This document shows positions 1-8,742 of a stretch of DNA of 50,172 nucleotides, piece by piece. The stretch's first letter is position 1. Each line of letters opens with the position of its first letter. The notes beneath the pieces are model-generated. The model saw nothing but the letters and a program-made list of their open reading frames with translations, did no database searches and was not told where the DNA came from. Source of the stretch: an uncultured Pseudomonadota bacterium (lineage in GTDB: Bacteria > Pseudomonadota > Gammaproteobacteria > Steroidobacterales > Steroidobacteraceae); NCBI GenBank assembly GCA_902826575.1, contig CADEFJ010000013.1, forward strand, positions 1-50,172, written 5' to 3'. The position numbers and the translations under genes were made by a program.

Positions 1-1266
1 TTCGCGGGCGAGCGCTATCGGGTGCTCGTGTTGCCCGGTCCGGACGGACAGCCGGCAGGAGCACTTGCCGGGCTCGGCTCGCTCGACAGCCTCGAGCACT
101 TGAACCTCTGGCATTCCGCGCCGCTTGCCGAGCGGCTGCCTGCCGGGACCTGGCGGGTCGCGACCGCGTTGCCGGCGCAAGCCGCCACCCAGTTCACGCT
201 CGGCTGGCTCGTCGGCGCATACCGATTCTCCCGCTACCGCAACGCATCAGCCGCGGCGGAGCGGGCGCAGCTGCTGGCGCCGGCAGGCGCCGATACTGAC
301 TACGCGCGCGCGGCCGCAAGTGCGATGGCGCTTGCGCGCGATCTGGTCAACACCCCCGCGAACGATCTCGGTCCCGCCGAACTTGCCGCCGCCGCGGGCG
401 AGGTTGCGGCGCGCCACGGCGCGACCCTCGCGGTTATCGAAGGTGAGGAGCTCGCCACCGGGTACCCGATGATCCAGGCAGTCGGTCGGGCAAGTGTGCG
501 CGCGCCACGCCTGATCGATCTCGCCTGGGGTGATCGCGGTGCACCACGCGTCACGCTGGTCGGCAAAGGCGTGTGTTTCGACAGCGGCGGCCTCGATCTG
601 AAGCCGGCGGCGGGCATGCTGCTGATGAAAAAGGATATGGGCGGCGCCGCTTGCGCACTCGCACTGGCCGAACTGCTGATGCGGATGAAGGCGCCGATCC
701 GGCTGCGGCTGCTGATACCGGCCGTGGAGAATGCCGTCGGCGGCAGCGCGTACCGCCCGGGCGATGTATTGCGCTCGCGCAAGGGACTTACGGTGGAAGT
801 CGGCAACACGGACGCCGAGGGACGCCTGGTGCTCGCGGATGCGCTCACGGCCGCCGACGCGGACGATGCCGACCTGTTGATCGATCTCGCCACACTGACC
901 GGGGCGGCGCGCACCGCGCTCGGCCCCGAGCTGCCCGCAGCCTATTCGAATGATGGCGCGCTGCTCGAGCAGCTGCGCGGCGTGGCCGGTGCGGAGCACG
1001 ATCCACTGTGGCCGATGCCGCTGTGGTGCGGTTATGACGAGGATCTCGCGAGCAAGATCGCCGATCTCAACAATGTTTCCGCGAGCACATTCGCCGGCTC
1101 GGTCATCGGCGCGCTGTTCCTGCGACGCTTCGTGACCGCCAGTCCGCGCTGGTTGCATATCGACCTGTACGCGTGGAATCCGAAGGAGCGTCCGGGTCGC
1201 CCGGTCGGCGCCGAGGCGCAGTGCGTGCGCGCGCTGTATCGCCTGATACGCGCGCGTTGCGGATGA
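1..1266 (+). CDS. Leucyl aminopeptidase family (M17) metallopeptidase, 5' end cut by window
   Basis: Cytosolic M17 aminopeptidase that removes N-terminal residues from peptides using two metal ions. The reading frame is open from base 1, so the true start lies upstream. Visible family signatures are VGKGVCFDSGGL followed by MKKDMGGA (about 559-650), which carries the metal-binding Lys/Asp and catalytic region, and the diagnostic NTDAEGRL (about 803-826). The C-terminal catalytic domain is complete; the N-terminal regulatory domain is only partly inside the window. The stop TGA overlaps the ATG of the next gene (ATGA), so the two are probably co-transcribed. The family is certain; whether this is the main PepA or the shorter Xanthomonadales-type paralogue cannot be told from this fragment. 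Confidence 0.9.
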   Translation, partial: FAGERYRVLVLPGPDGQPAGALAGLGSLDSLEHLNLWHSAPLAERLPAGTWRVATALPAQAATQFTLGWLVGAYRFSRYRNASAAAERAQLLAPAGADTDYARAAASAMALARDLVNTPANDLGPAELAAAAGEVAARHGATLAVIEGEELATGYPMIQAVGRASVRAPRLIDLAWGDRGAPRVTLVGKGVCFDSGGLDLKPAAGMLLMKKDMGGAACALALAELLMRMKAPIRLRLLIPAVENAVGGSAYRPGDVLRSRKGLTVEVGNTDAEGRLVLADALTAADADDADLLIDLATLTGAARTALGPELPAAYSNDGALLEQLRGVAGAEHDPLWPMPLWCGYDEDLASKIADLNNVSASTFAGSVIGALFLRRFVTASPRWLHIDLYAWNPKERPGRPVGAEAQCVRALYRLIRARCG

Positions 1267-2141
1267 TCTCGATTGCGCCGCGACACCTGCTCCTGCTCCT
1301 TGGTGTCACGCTCATCTGGGGATTGAACCTCGTGGTCGCCAAGGTCGGGGTCGGCGACATGCCGCCGGTGATGTTCACCGCGCTGCGCTTCACGATCCTG
1401 GCAATCGTTGCGGCTCCGTTCCTGCGCTGGCACGGCGAGGCAATGGGCGCCATCATCATGGTGGCGTTGCTCGTCGGGGCGCTGCACTTCGCGCTGCTGT
1501 TCATCGGCCTGGCCCGTGCCGACAACATCTCCTCGGTCGCGATCGCTACGCAATTGGGCGTGCCGTTCGCGACGCTGCTGTCGATCGCGCTGCTCGGCGA
1601 GCGCGTACGCTGGCGCCGCTGGACGGGCATAGGCTGCGCCTTCCTCGGCGTGTGCGTCATGGGATTCGATCCGGCGGTTTTCAGCCAGCGCGAGAGCCTC
1701 GCTTTCGTGATTGCATCGGCATTCGTCGGCTCGCTCGGTTTGATCGCCATCAAGCGACTGCCGCGGCTGCCGCCGCTCGAGTTGCAGGCGTGGATCGCGT
1801 GGATCAGCTGGCCGATCCTTGCCGGCCTGTCGTTGCTGGTCGAAAATGGCCACGGCGAGGCACTGCGGACCGCCGGCTGGTCGGGCTGGGGTACGCTGCT
1901 GTACACGGCGATACTCGCAAGCCTGTTCGCGCACACGGCGTATTTTTTCCTGGTGCAGCGTTATCCGGTCACGAGTATCGCGCCGCTGACCGTGCTCTCG
2001 CCGGTGTTCTCGGTGATATTCGGCGTGCTGCTGCTCGGCGACACCCTGACTCCCCGGATCGCGCTCGGCGGCGCGTGTACGCTCCTTGGCGTACTGATCA
2101 TCACGCTGCGCGAGAAGCAGTTCACCGATACGGGCACTTGA
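1263..2141 (+). CDS. EamA/DMT-family transporter
   Basis: Inner-membrane permease of the drug/metabolite transporter superfamily, 292 residues, with about ten hydrophobic segments in two EamA repeats (roughly residues 5-135 and 150-285). The first repeat opens with [21 protein letters not shown], typical of the family; the second ends with [15 protein letters not shown] chose ATG 1263 because it overlaps the aminopeptidase stop and puts the first membrane helix right at the N-terminus; an upstream in-frame extension would be an Arg-rich tail shadowing the previous gene. The substrate is unknown; members export amino acids or small metabolites. It is followed after 25 bases by ilvD. Confidence 0.88.
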   Translation: MISIAPRHLLLLLGVTLIWGLNLVVAKVGVGDMPPVMFTALRFTILAIVAAPFLRWHGEAMGAIIMVALLVGALHFALLFIGLARADNISSVAIATQLGVPFATLLSIALLGERVRWRRWTGIGCAFLGVCVMGFDPAVFSQRESLAFVIASAFVGSLGLIAIKRLPRLPPLELQAWIAWISWPILAGLSLLVENGHGEALRTAGWSGWGTLLYTAILASLFAHTAYFFLVQRYPVTSIAPLTVLSPVFSVIFGVLLLGDTLTPRIALGGACTLLGVLIITLREKQFTDTGT

Positions 2142-2166
2142 TCGAATCCAATCGAAGAGACAACAG

Positions 2167-3852
2167 ATGAGCAACCAGAAATCGAAGCGGAGCGACCCGC
2201 GGGCGCATTCGCGCCTCGTGGTCGACGGTCCCAAGCAGGCGCCATCGCGCGCGATGCTGCGCGCAGTCGGGTTCACCGAGGCGGACTTCGGCAAGCCGCA
2301 GGTGGGCATAGCGTCGACCTGGGCGAATGTGACGCCGTGCAACATGCACATTGGCGATCTCGCGAAGCAGGCCGCTGCGGGCGCCGACGCCGCCGGCGGC
2401 AAGAGCGTGATCTTCAATACGATCACCGTGTCCGATGGTGTCTCGATGGGCTCGCCGGGCATGCGCTATTCGCTGGTGTCGCGCGAGGTGATCGCCGATT
2501 CGATCGAAACCGTGGTCGGCGCCGAGGGTTTCGACGGCGTGGTCGCGATCGGCGGCTGCGACAAGAACATGCCCGGCTGCGCGATCGCGATCGCACGCCT
2601 CAACCGCCCGGCGGTGTTCGTCTACGGCGGGACGATCCGCCCGGGCGCGAAGCGGCGCGACATCGTCGCAGTGTTCGAAGCCGTTGGCGGTCATGCCGCT
2701 GGCAAGGTGAGCGACGCGGAACTGCTCGATGTCGAGCGCACCGCGATTCCGGGCGCGGGCAGCTGCGGCGGGATGTACACGGCGAACACGATGGCTTCGG
2801 CGATGGAGGCACTGGGACTGTCGTTGCCAGGCAGTTCCGCCCAGGAGGCGGTGAGCGACAGCAAGCACCATGACAGCCGGCGCGCCGGCGAAGCGGTGGT
2901 GCGCCTGATCGAACAGGGCATCAGGCCCTCCGACATCCTGACGCGCAAGGCCTTCGAGAACGCGATCACCGTGTCGATCGCGCTGGGTGGTTCGACCAAC
3001 GCGGTGTTGCATTTGCTCGCAATCGCGCGTGCAGCTCGCGTGAAGCTCTCGCTCGATGACTTCACGCGCATCGGCAAGCGTGTACCCGTGCTTGCCGACC
3101 TTCGCCCGAGCGGCCGCTACCTGATGTCCGAACTGATCGCGATCGGCGGCATCCAGCCGTTGATGAAGCGATTGCTCGATGCCGGCCTGCTGCACGGTGA
3201 TTGCCTGACCGTCACCGGGAGGACCCTCGCCGAGAACCTGGCTGGCGTGGACGACTACCCGTCCGGCCAGGATATCGTCCGTCCGGTGGGTGATCCCCTC
3301 AAGAAGGACAGCCACCTGGTCGTGCTTTATGGTAACTGCGCGCCAGAGGGCGCCGTCGCGAAGATCTCCGGCAAGGCGGGAGTGCGATTCACCGGCAGAG
3401 GACGGGTGTTCGACGGGGAGGAGCGAGCCACGCGCGCAATCCTCGACGGCAAGGTGAAGGCCGGCGACGTCGTCGTGATTCGCTACGAGGGGCCGCGTGG
3501 CGGGCCCGGGATGCGGGAGATGCTGAGTCCGACTGGCGCCATCATGGGTCGCGGTCTCGGCAAGGATGTCGCGCTGATTACCGACGGGCGCTTCTCCGGA
3601 GGCAGCCACGGTTTCGTCGTCGGGCATGCTTCGCCCGAGGCGGCAGTGGGTGGTCCGCTCGCCTTGCTGCGCAGCGGCGACGTCATCACGATAGATGCCG
3701 TCGCACGCAGCATCGATGCCGACGTATCGCGCGCCGAATGGGCACGCCGCAAGCGCGCCTGGCGACCGCGCAAGCCGTATGCCACGGCGGGTGTGCTCGC
3801 CAAGTATGCGCGCGTGGTCAGCAGCGCCTCCGACGGCGCAGTGACGGATTGA
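2167..3852 (+). CDS. ilvD: Dihydroxy-acid dehydratase
   Basis: Iron-sulfur dehydratase converting 2,3-dihydroxy-isovalerate or -3-methylvalerate to the 2-oxo acids, the third step of valine/isoleucine and pantothenate synthesis, in the cytosol. It has 561 residues, matching the short IlvD class. Cluster cysteines are visible at C58 (NVTPCNMH), C131 ([10 protein letters not shown]) and C200 ([11 protein letters not shown]); K133 in the second motif is the usual Mg-binding carbamylated Lys. The C-terminal barrel contains [11 protein letters not shown] and a [13 protein letters not shown] loop. The start ATG follows a weak AAGAGA. Other isoleucine/valine genes are not in the window. Some IlvD/Edd paralogues act on sugar acids, but the length and motifs favour IlvD. 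Confidence 0.93.
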   Translation: MSNQKSKRSDPRAHSRLVVDGPKQAPSRAMLRAVGFTEADFGKPQVGIASTWANVTPCNMHIGDLAKQAAAGADAAGGKSVIFNTITVSDGVSMGSPGMRYSLVSREVIADSIETVVGAEGFDGVVAIGGCDKNMPGCAIAIARLNRPAVFVYGGTIRPGAKRRDIVAVFEAVGGHAAGKVSDAELLDVERTAIPGAGSCGGMYTANTMASAMEALGLSLPGSSAQEAVSDSKHHDSRRAGEAVVRLIEQGIRPSDILTRKAFENAITVSIALGGSTNAVLHLLAIARAARVKLSLDDFTRIGKRVPVLADLRPSGRYLMSELIAIGGIQPLMKRLLDAGLLHGDCLTVTGRTLAENLAGVDDYPSGQDIVRPVGDPLKKDSHLVVLYGNCAPEGAVAKISGKAGVRFTGRGRVFDGEERATRAILDGKVKAGDVVVIRYEGPRGGPGMREMLSPTGAIMGRGLGKDVALITDGRFSGGSHGFVVGHASPEAAVGGPLALLRSGDVITIDAVARSIDADVSRAEWARRKRAWRPRKPYATAGVLAKYARVVSSASDGAVTD

Positions 3853-4126
3853 AGCGGCCATGGACGAAATTTATTGCGGTCGCCGGAAGTTGTAAGCGAA
3901 GATGTGTGCGGTTACAGTTCCGATCCCCTGGGGATGACGATTTCGGGAAGATTCAGCCTGGCTCGCGAATGCGGCCTCGACTGGCGCTTCCAGGCAGGCG
4001 CCGGGATGCGCCGTCGGGTGGATAAACCGCGGGAAGGGTTGCGCAGGGCGGCAAACGCGTATAGCGTGCCGCGCTCGCAAAAGAACGCGGGTTGTCCGTA
4101 CAATTAATCCGCGACCACGAGAAAAC
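3853..4126. other. Non-coding spacer between ilvD and tonB
   Basis: This 274-base spacer separates the branched-chain amino acid gene from the TonB operon. I see no convincing protein, RNA gene or intrinsic terminator in it; short open frames here have no recognisable homology. Its right end holds the candidate tonB promoter listed separately. The leader of tonB is short (about 20 bases after the -10), so most of the spacer is presumably untranscribed or the ilvD 3' region. Confidence 0.5.
4099..4104 (+). promoter_or_regulatory. Candidate -10 element of the tonB operon
   Basis: TACAAT lies 23 bases before the tonB ATG and matches the sigma70 -10 consensus at four or five positions. The expected -35 position (about 4076-4081) is poor (CGCAAA). 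The element is therefore weak or activator-dependent. No Fur-box-like palindrome is visible. Confidence 0.3.
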
Positions 4127-4762
4127 ATGGCCGCCTACGCGCACGAACCGACATTCATTCCGCGACGCATCGTCGTGTTACTCCTCATTGTGCTGGTCCA
4201 TGCGCTGCTCGTGTGGGCGTTGGCGAATGGGCTCGCCCGCAAGGTGGTAGAGGTGCTCGCGCCTCCGATCCAGACGGACATCATCGAGGAGATCGCGGAG
4301 GACGAACCGCCGCCGCCGCCACCGCCGCCCGAAATGGAGCGCCCGCCGGTCGAGGTGCCGCCGCCGGAAGTGAACATCCAGATCCCGGTCGACACCAGCA
4401 CGTCGTCGGCCATCACCGATGTCACCGATCGTCCGGTACCGATGGCGCCCCCGCCGCCGCCGAAGGCCGTGGTACGCACCAATCCGACCGTCGATCGGCG
4501 CTCGCAGCCGACCGAGGACTACTATCCGCCGGCGTCCAAGCGCGCCGAGGAAGAGGGCATCACCACCGTACGTGTCTGCGTGGGCACGAACGGCCGCGTG
4601 TCGGGTACACCCACCGTCACCAAGAGCTCGGGACACGCTCGCCTCGACGAGGCGGCGATCAGGTGGGCCACACGCGGCGCACGCTTCCGGCCCGGCACCG
4701 AAGACGGCCAGCCGGTCGAGAGCTGCTTTCAATTCAACGTTCGTTTCCAGCTGACTAATTGA
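4127..4762 (+). CDS. tonB: Energy transducer TonB
   Basis: Periplasm-spanning protein that transmits proton-motive energy from ExbB/ExbD to outer-membrane TonB-dependent receptors. It has 211 residues. The order is a short cytosolic N-terminus, one membrane helix at about residues 15-36, an acidic then proline-rich linker (eight consecutive Pro at 61-68, more at 73-80 and 108-112), and a TonB C-terminal domain at about 135-210. Two cysteines in the C-terminal domain (C151, C200) could form a disulfide in the periplasm. It is first in a run with exbB, exbD1, exbD2 and a TPR protein; its TGA lies 14 bases before exbB. It differs from E. coli TonB in having a shorter linker. Confidence 0.93.
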   Translation: MAAYAHEPTFIPRRIVVLLLIVLVHALLVWALANGLARKVVEVLAPPIQTDIIEEIAEDEPPPPPPPPEMERPPVEVPPPEVNIQIPVDTSTSSAITDVTDRPVPMAPPPPPKAVVRTNPTVDRRSQPTEDYYPPASKRAEEEGITTVRVCVGTNGRVSGTPTVTKSSGHARLDEAAIRWATRGARFRPGTEDGQPVESCFQFNVRFQLTN

Positions 4763-4776
4763 TCCTTGAGGAATCT

Positions 4777-5514
4777 ATGGAAAATCAAGCCACCGCTGTC
4801 GTAGAAAATCCGTACGGACTGGAGGCGCTCTGGGCACAGGGCGACTTCGTCGCGAAGACCACTCTCATCATCCTGGCGGTCATGTCGCTGGGCTCCTGGT
4901 ACATCATCCTCACGAAGCTGTGGGACCAGAGGAAGCTCCGCCAGTCCGCCAAGGTCGTCGAGAAGCAGTTCTGGACCGCGCCGTCGCTCAAGGACGGTGT
5001 CGAGCGTCTCAAGAAGGGCGACGACTTCCGCAATGTTGCAGAGGATGGTCTTCGTGCCGCATCGCATCATGATGGTCGCCTGACAGACCGCATCGATCTG
5101 CACGAGTGGATCACGATGTCGCTGATGCGCTCGGCCGACACCGTCAACGGCAAGCTGTCGAGCGGCCTGTGGTTCCTCGCGACCGTGGGCTCCACTTCGC
5201 CGTTCGTGGGTCTGTTCGGCACGGTGTGGGGCATCTATCACGCCCTCATCGCGATCGGTATCGCCGGCCAGGCGAGCATCGACAAGGTGGCCGGTCCCGT
5301 CGGCGAGGCGCTGATCATGACCGCCATCGGTCTGTTCGTCGCCGTGCCCGCGGTCATTGGCTACAACTGGCTGCTCCGTCGCAACAAGAGCCTGCAGGAC
5401 GGCCTGCGGAACTTTGCCGCCGATCTGCATGCTTACCTGGTTGGTGGCGCGCGCGTCGGCGGCGAAGGTGGAGCGGCTCGCGCCGGCGCGCCGGCAGCTG
5501 CCGTTCGCAAGTAA
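4777..5514 (+). CDS. exbB: Biopolymer transporter ExbB (MotA/TolQ/ExbB proton channel)
   Basis: Inner-membrane subunit of the ExbB-ExbD proton channel that powers TonB, 245 residues. Three membrane helices are visible at about residues 27-46, 127-148 and 172-195, with a long cytosolic loop after the first. The segment GSTSPFVGLFGTVWGI is the MotA/TolQ/ExbB signature. I chose ATG 4777 because TTGAGGA, a good ribosome-binding site, ends a few bases upstream; an in-frame TTG at 4759 overlaps the tonB stop and is less likely. The Ala/Gly-rich C-terminal tail is typical of high-GC genomes. A TolQ role is less likely because the next genes are exbD-type and no tolA/tolB follow. Confidence 0.93.
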   Translation: MENQATAVVENPYGLEALWAQGDFVAKTTLIILAVMSLGSWYIILTKLWDQRKLRQSAKVVEKQFWTAPSLKDGVERLKKGDDFRNVAEDGLRAASHHDGRLTDRIDLHEWITMSLMRSADTVNGKLSSGLWFLATVGSTSPFVGLFGTVWGIYHALIAIGIAGQASIDKVAGPVGEALIMTAIGLFVAVPAVIGYNWLLRRNKSLQDGLRNFAADLHAYLVGGARVGGEGGAARAGAPAAAVRK

Positions 5515-5526
5515 GGTAGCCAGCGC

Positions 5527-5961
5527 ATGGCCATGAGTGTCGGAACCGGCTCGCCTGATGGCGAACCGAAGGCGATGTCGGAGATCAACACTACGCCCCT
5601 CGTGGACGTGATGTTGGTTCTGCTCATCATCTTCCTGATCACGATTCCCGTGATCACGAAGACGGTGCCGGTCGAGTTGCCGAAGGCGACCAATATCGCC
5701 ACGCAGACGCGGCCGGAGAACATCACGGTGGCGATCGACGAACAGGGCCGCATTTTCTGGAACAACGGCCAGGTGCGCGATACGCAGGCGCTGCTCGAGT
5801 TCGTGAAGGCGGCGGCCGTGCAGGTGCCCCAACCCGAGATCCACATCCGCGGGGATCGTAATGCGCGTTTCGAAGCGGTGGGACGCGTGATTTACACGAT
5901 CCAGCGCGGCGGCGTGGTCAAGGTGGGATTCATCACCGAGCCCGACCGCGGCACGCGTTGA
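5527..5961 (+). CDS. exbD: Biopolymer transporter ExbD, first copy
   Basis: Single-span inner-membrane partner of ExbB, 144 residues, with a periplasmic domain. The helix at about residues 24-43 contains the essential proton-conducting Asp in TPLVDVMLVLL (D27, equivalent to E. coli ExbD D25). The remainder is the ExbD periplasmic fold (ITVAIDEQGRIFWNN and a C-terminal VKVGFITEP). It lies 12 bases after exbB and 13 before the second exbD. In Xanthomonas a comparable pair of ExbD proteins exists in which only the first is needed for iron uptake (established for X. campestris); division of labour here is an inference. Confidence 0.93.
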   Translation: MAMSVGTGSPDGEPKAMSEINTTPLVDVMLVLLIIFLITIPVITKTVPVELPKATNIATQTRPENITVAIDEQGRIFWNNGQVRDTQALLEFVKAAAVQVPQPEIHIRGDRNARFEAVGRVIYTIQRGGVVKVGFITEPDRGTR

Positions 5962-5974
5962 GGAGAGATCGACT

Positions 5975-6409
5975 ATGTCAATGAGTGTGGGCAGCGATAG
6001 CGGCGAAGACGAGGCGATGTGTGACATGAACACCACGCCGCTCATCGACGTGATGCTGGTGCTGCTGATCATGTTCATCATCACGATCCCGGTGATGACA
6101 CACGCGGTGAAGCTGGATATGCCGCAGCCGCAGCCCGACCAGCCGTTGCCGGAAGTGCGCCCCGAGGTGATCGACATCGAGATCGACTTCGACGGCACCA
6201 TCGTCTGGAATGGCACCGTGGTGCCGAACATCGATACGCTCGAGAGCTACTTCCGGCAGGAGTCGCAGAAGGACCCGCAGCCGGAACTGCACCTGCGGCC
6301 CGATGCGCGCTCGCGCTATGACACGGTGGCGCAGGTGCTCGCCTCGGCACAGCGCAACCGCATGTTGAAGATCGGCTTCGTCAATACGGCGGATTTCCGC
6401 GATTTGTGA
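5975..6409 (+). CDS. exbD: Biopolymer transporter ExbD, second copy
   Basis: Second ExbD of 144 residues with the same architecture: a short cytosolic N-terminus, one helix with the conserved Asp in TPLIDVMLVLLIMF (D25), and a periplasmic domain. The linker after the helix is Pro/Gln-rich (QPQPDQPLPE), unlike the first copy, so the two are diverged paralogues rather than a recent duplication. AGGAGAG ends seven bases before the ATG. It is followed by a GC-rich hairpin and the TPR gene. Confidence 0.92.
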   Translation: MSMSVGSDSGEDEAMCDMNTTPLIDVMLVLLIMFIITIPVMTHAVKLDMPQPQPDQPLPEVRPEVIDIEIDFDGTIVWNGTVVPNIDTLESYFRQESQKDPQPELHLRPDARSRYDTVAQVLASAQRNRMLKIGFVNTADFRDL

Positions 6410-6412
6410 GCA

Positions 6413-6433
6413 CCGGCGGGCCTGTCCCGCCGG
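6413..6433 (+). terminator. GC-rich hairpin between exbD2 and the TPR gene
   Basis: CCGGCGGG and CCCGCCGG form a perfect 8-bp stem with a 5-base loop just after the exbD2 stop. No T-run follows, so it is not a classical terminator. It may stabilise the upstream mRNA or attenuate expression of the downstream TPR gene. Confidence 0.45.
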
Positions 6434-6516
6434 CGTTCATTCAGCGTTCATCCGTCACGTGAGATCGTGACACCGTGGCACCGCTACCGTGTCGCGAAAC
6501 TGGATCAGAGGACACC

Positions 6517-7755
6517 ATGAGCATGAGGAAGACACCCAAACTTGCACCGTTGCTGGCGGTGGCGCTGCTTGCCATCGGCTCGGTCGGCGTTGCAGGCATT
6601 GCCGTCGCCCAGGCGCCGACTGTCAGCAAGGCGCTGGCCAAACCGCTCAAGGCGGCGCAGGACGCGCAGGCCAAGAAGGACTGGCGCGGAGCGCTGGCCG
6701 AGCTCGACAAGGCTGACGCCATCGCGAGCAAGAGCGCCTACGACCAGTACCTGATCTCGGAGATGCGCGGCTTCTCCTATGTGCGCCTGAACAACTATGC
6801 GGAAGCCGGCCGCAATCTCGAGGCGGGCCTGAATTCGGGCTTCCTCGCACAGGACGACGTACCGGCCCGCGTGCGTGCGCTCTCGCAGATCAATTACCAG
6901 ACCAAGAACTACGGCAAGGCGATCGAGTACGGCAATCGCGCCATCAAGGGGGGCTATGCCGATGCCGAGCTGTATACCCTGGTCGGCCAGGCGTACTACG
7001 TGCAGGGCGACTTCAAGGGCACCCACAAGTTCATGGACAACTACGTCGCGGACCAGATCCGCCGTGGCCAGACGCCCAAGAAGCAGTCGCTCGAGCTGAT
7101 CCTGTCCTCGTGCGTGAAGTTGAAGGACGATGATTGCACGACCGGCGCACTCGAGCGGCTCGTCAAGTACTACCCGTCGCCGGAGTACTGGCAGAACATC
7201 ATGTATTCGCTGTTCCGCGCGCCGGATCGCGACGACAAGGTGCTCTTCAACACGTTCCGGCTGGCCGCCGACGTCGATGCGCTCAAGCGCGGCGAGGATT
7301 ACACGGAAATGGCGCAGCTTGCGATCGAGCAGGGTTCGCCGGGCGAGGCCGTTTCGGTCCTCGAGAAGGGCTTCGAGAAGAACATCTTTGCCGACCAGCG
7401 CGAGAAGGACAAGAACCAGCGCCTGCTCGATCTCGCCAAGAAGTCGGCAGCGACCGACCAGGCTGCGCTCACCAAGCTCGCAACCGAGACCGGGGCTGCC
7501 AAGACCGGTGGTGCGGACGTGGGCCTCGGCAAGGGCTACCTGAGCTACGGCGAGTACGACAAGGCGGCAGCGGCGATCCAGCGTGGCATCACCAAGGGTG
7601 GCCTGAACGACAAGTCGGAAGCCACGTTGCTGCTCGGCATCTCGCAGCTGAAGGGCGGCAACAAGGACGACGCCATCAAGACCTTCAACACGATCAAGGC
7701 CGACGAGAAGTACGGCCGGCTCGCGAGCCTCTGGGCGATTCACGCGCAGAGCTGA
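6517..7755 (+). CDS. Secreted TPR-repeat protein of the TonB operon
   Basis: 412-residue periplasmic protein with a Sec signal peptide (KTPK, then a hydrophobic stretch to about residue 30, with cleavage near AVAQA). The mature part is helical with several tetratricopeptide-like repeats (for example DAQAKKDWRGALAELDKAD, the RLNNYAEAGRNLEAGL region, KNYGKAIEYGNRAIKGG, GEYDKAAAAIQRG). No lipobox or catalytic motif is seen. ATG 6517 is chosen because it gives the signal peptide directly and follows AGAGGA; an upstream in-frame GTG adds a non-signal-like tail. Similar TPR genes often sit after exbD in this part of the Gammaproteobacteria; a scaffold role for TonB/ExbBD or receptors is plausible but unproven. 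A strong terminator follows. Confidence 0.8.
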   Translation: MSMRKTPKLAPLLAVALLAIGSVGVAGIAVAQAPTVSKALAKPLKAAQDAQAKKDWRGALAELDKADAIASKSAYDQYLISEMRGFSYVRLNNYAEAGRNLEAGLNSGFLAQDDVPARVRALSQINYQTKNYGKAIEYGNRAIKGGYADAELYTLVGQAYYVQGDFKGTHKFMDNYVADQIRRGQTPKKQSLELILSSCVKLKDDDCTTGALERLVKYYPSPEYWQNIMYSLFRAPDRDDKVLFNTFRLAADVDALKRGEDYTEMAQLAIEQGSPGEAVSVLEKGFEKNIFADQREKDKNQRLLDLAKKSAATDQAALTKLATETGAAKTGGADVGLGKGYLSYGEYDKAAAAIQRGITKGGLNDKSEATLLLGISQLKGGNKDDAIKTFNTIKADEKYGRLASLWAIHAQS

Positions 7756-7763
7756 TTTGAGAG

Positions 7764-7784
7764 CTTAGGGCTTAGGGCTTAGGG
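7764..7784 (+). repeat. Triple tandem CTTAGGG repeat
   Basis: Three exact copies of CTTAGGG follow the stop codon of the TPR gene and lead into CCTGGAGCC. Similar words occur after the stop of the alpha/beta hydrolase (minus strand, about 23800-23890) and CCTGGAGCC again near 39702, suggesting a dispersed intergenic repeat family. Confidence 0.6.
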
Positions 7785-7798
7785 CCTGGAGCCAGAGA

Positions 7799-7834
7799 CG
7801 GCCGGCGGGGCGACCTGCCGGCCGTTTTGTTTTG
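7799..7834 (+). terminator. Rho-independent terminator of the TonB operon
   Basis: CGGCCGGCGGG pairs with CCTGCCGGCCG in an 11-bp stem containing one G-T pair, closed by a GCGA (GNRA-type) tetraloop, and followed directly by GTTTTGTTTTG. This is the clearest intrinsic terminator in the window and ends the tonB-exbB-exbD-TPR unit before the cyanophycin genes. Confidence 0.85.
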
Positions 7835-7899
7835 TGCCACCGCTGTGACAGTATTTGCCTATTCATCCTTTCGGCGGAAGCCTGAGAGACGACAAACGG

Positions 7900-8739
7900 A
7901 TGCCGAGCAAGGTGCCCGACGGCGAGATGCGCGGCTGGATCGTTCCGATCGGCGGCGCGGAAAACAAGGAGAACGACAAGCGGATTCTTGCGCGCTTCGT
8001 TGCGGTTTCGGGAGACAGCAATGCCGATATCGTCGTGATTCCGACCGCAAGCCGCTTACACGAGACGGGGCCGCGCTACGAGCAGCTGTTCCGGGATCTC
8101 GGCGCGGCGCGGGTGTCGGTCATGGACTTCGACACCCGCCGCGACTGCCATGAGCCCGGACGGCTCGACCGGCTGGGAGAGGCGAGCGGCATTTTCTTTA
8201 CGGGTGGCAACCAGCTGCGGCTCACCACGCTGCTTGGCGGCACGCCGGTCGCGAAGCTCATCCGCGGGCGCAACGCGCACGGAGTCACCGTCGGCGGTAC
8301 CAGCGCCGGTGCAAGCATCCTCTCCGAACACATGATCGCGTTCGGCGATGACGGCTCGTCCGCGATTTCCGGCAGCGTGCGCCTCGCCCCTGGCCTCGGT
8401 CTCACGAATCGCTTCGTGATCGACCAGCATTTTCGCCAGCGGGACCGGTTGGGCCGTCTGCTGACAGCGCTCGCCTACAATCCGTTTGCGGTGGGCATCG
8501 GGCTCGACGAGGACACCGCAGCGTTCATCGGCCCGGATGACACGCTCGAGGTCGAGGGTAGTGGCGGTGTCACGGTCGTCGACGCCGCCGATGTGAGTTT
8601 CTCGTCGATGGACATGGTCAACGAGGGCCAACCCATCTGCATGCTGGGGCTCAAGCTGCACCTGCTGGTGACAGGGGCCACATTCAACTTGCACACACGC
8701 GTGGCGTCCGCCGCGAACCTGCGGGCGCAAAAGGAGTAG
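7900..8739 (+). CDS. cphB: Cyanophycinase
   Basis: Serine exopeptidase of family S51 that cleaves the storage polymer cyanophycin into beta-aspartyl-arginine dipeptides. It has 279 residues. Visible motifs are the N-terminal GWIVPIGGAENKE, the FFTGGNQLRL loop, and GGTSAGASILSE, which carries the nucleophilic Ser of the class I amidotransferase-like fold. The C-terminal part IGLDEDTAAFI is also typical. ATG 7900 gives a family-like start; ATG 7927 is possible. No signal peptide is seen, so this is the intracellular type. Its TAG overlaps the ribosome-binding site of cphA three bases before that start, coupling degradation and synthesis genes. No isoaspartyl dipeptidase gene is seen in the window. 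Confidence 0.92.
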   Translation: MPSKVPDGEMRGWIVPIGGAENKENDKRILARFVAVSGDSNADIVVIPTASRLHETGPRYEQLFRDLGAARVSVMDFDTRRDCHEPGRLDRLGEASGIFFTGGNQLRLTTLLGGTPVAKLIRGRNAHGVTVGGTSAGASILSEHMIAFGDDGSSAISGSVRLAPGLGLTNRFVIDQHFRQRDRLGRLLTALAYNPFAVGIGLDEDTAAFIGPDDTLEVEGSGGVTVVDAADVSFSSMDMVNEGQPICMLGLKLHLLVTGATFNLHTRVASAANLRAQKE

Positions 8740-8742
8740 CCC

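Noticed and set aside
247..1158. Long minus-strand open frame across the aminopeptidase
   Set aside because: Arg/His-rich shadow of a high-GC gene; the plus strand carries clear M17 motifs.
2122..3861. 579-codon minus-strand open frame opposite ilvD
   Set aside because: No family features, very His/Arg-rich, and exactly antisense to a conserved enzyme.
4729..6231. Long minus-strand open frame across exbB/exbD
   Set aside because: Antisense to three conserved genes; composition is that of a shadow frame.
4777..6409. TolQ/TolR system
   Set aside because: Follows a tonB gene and has two exbD-type genes; no tolA, tolB or pal in the vicinity.
7764..7784. CTTAGGG tandem repeat as a CRISPR or telomere-like array
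   Set aside because: Only three 7-base units without spacers.
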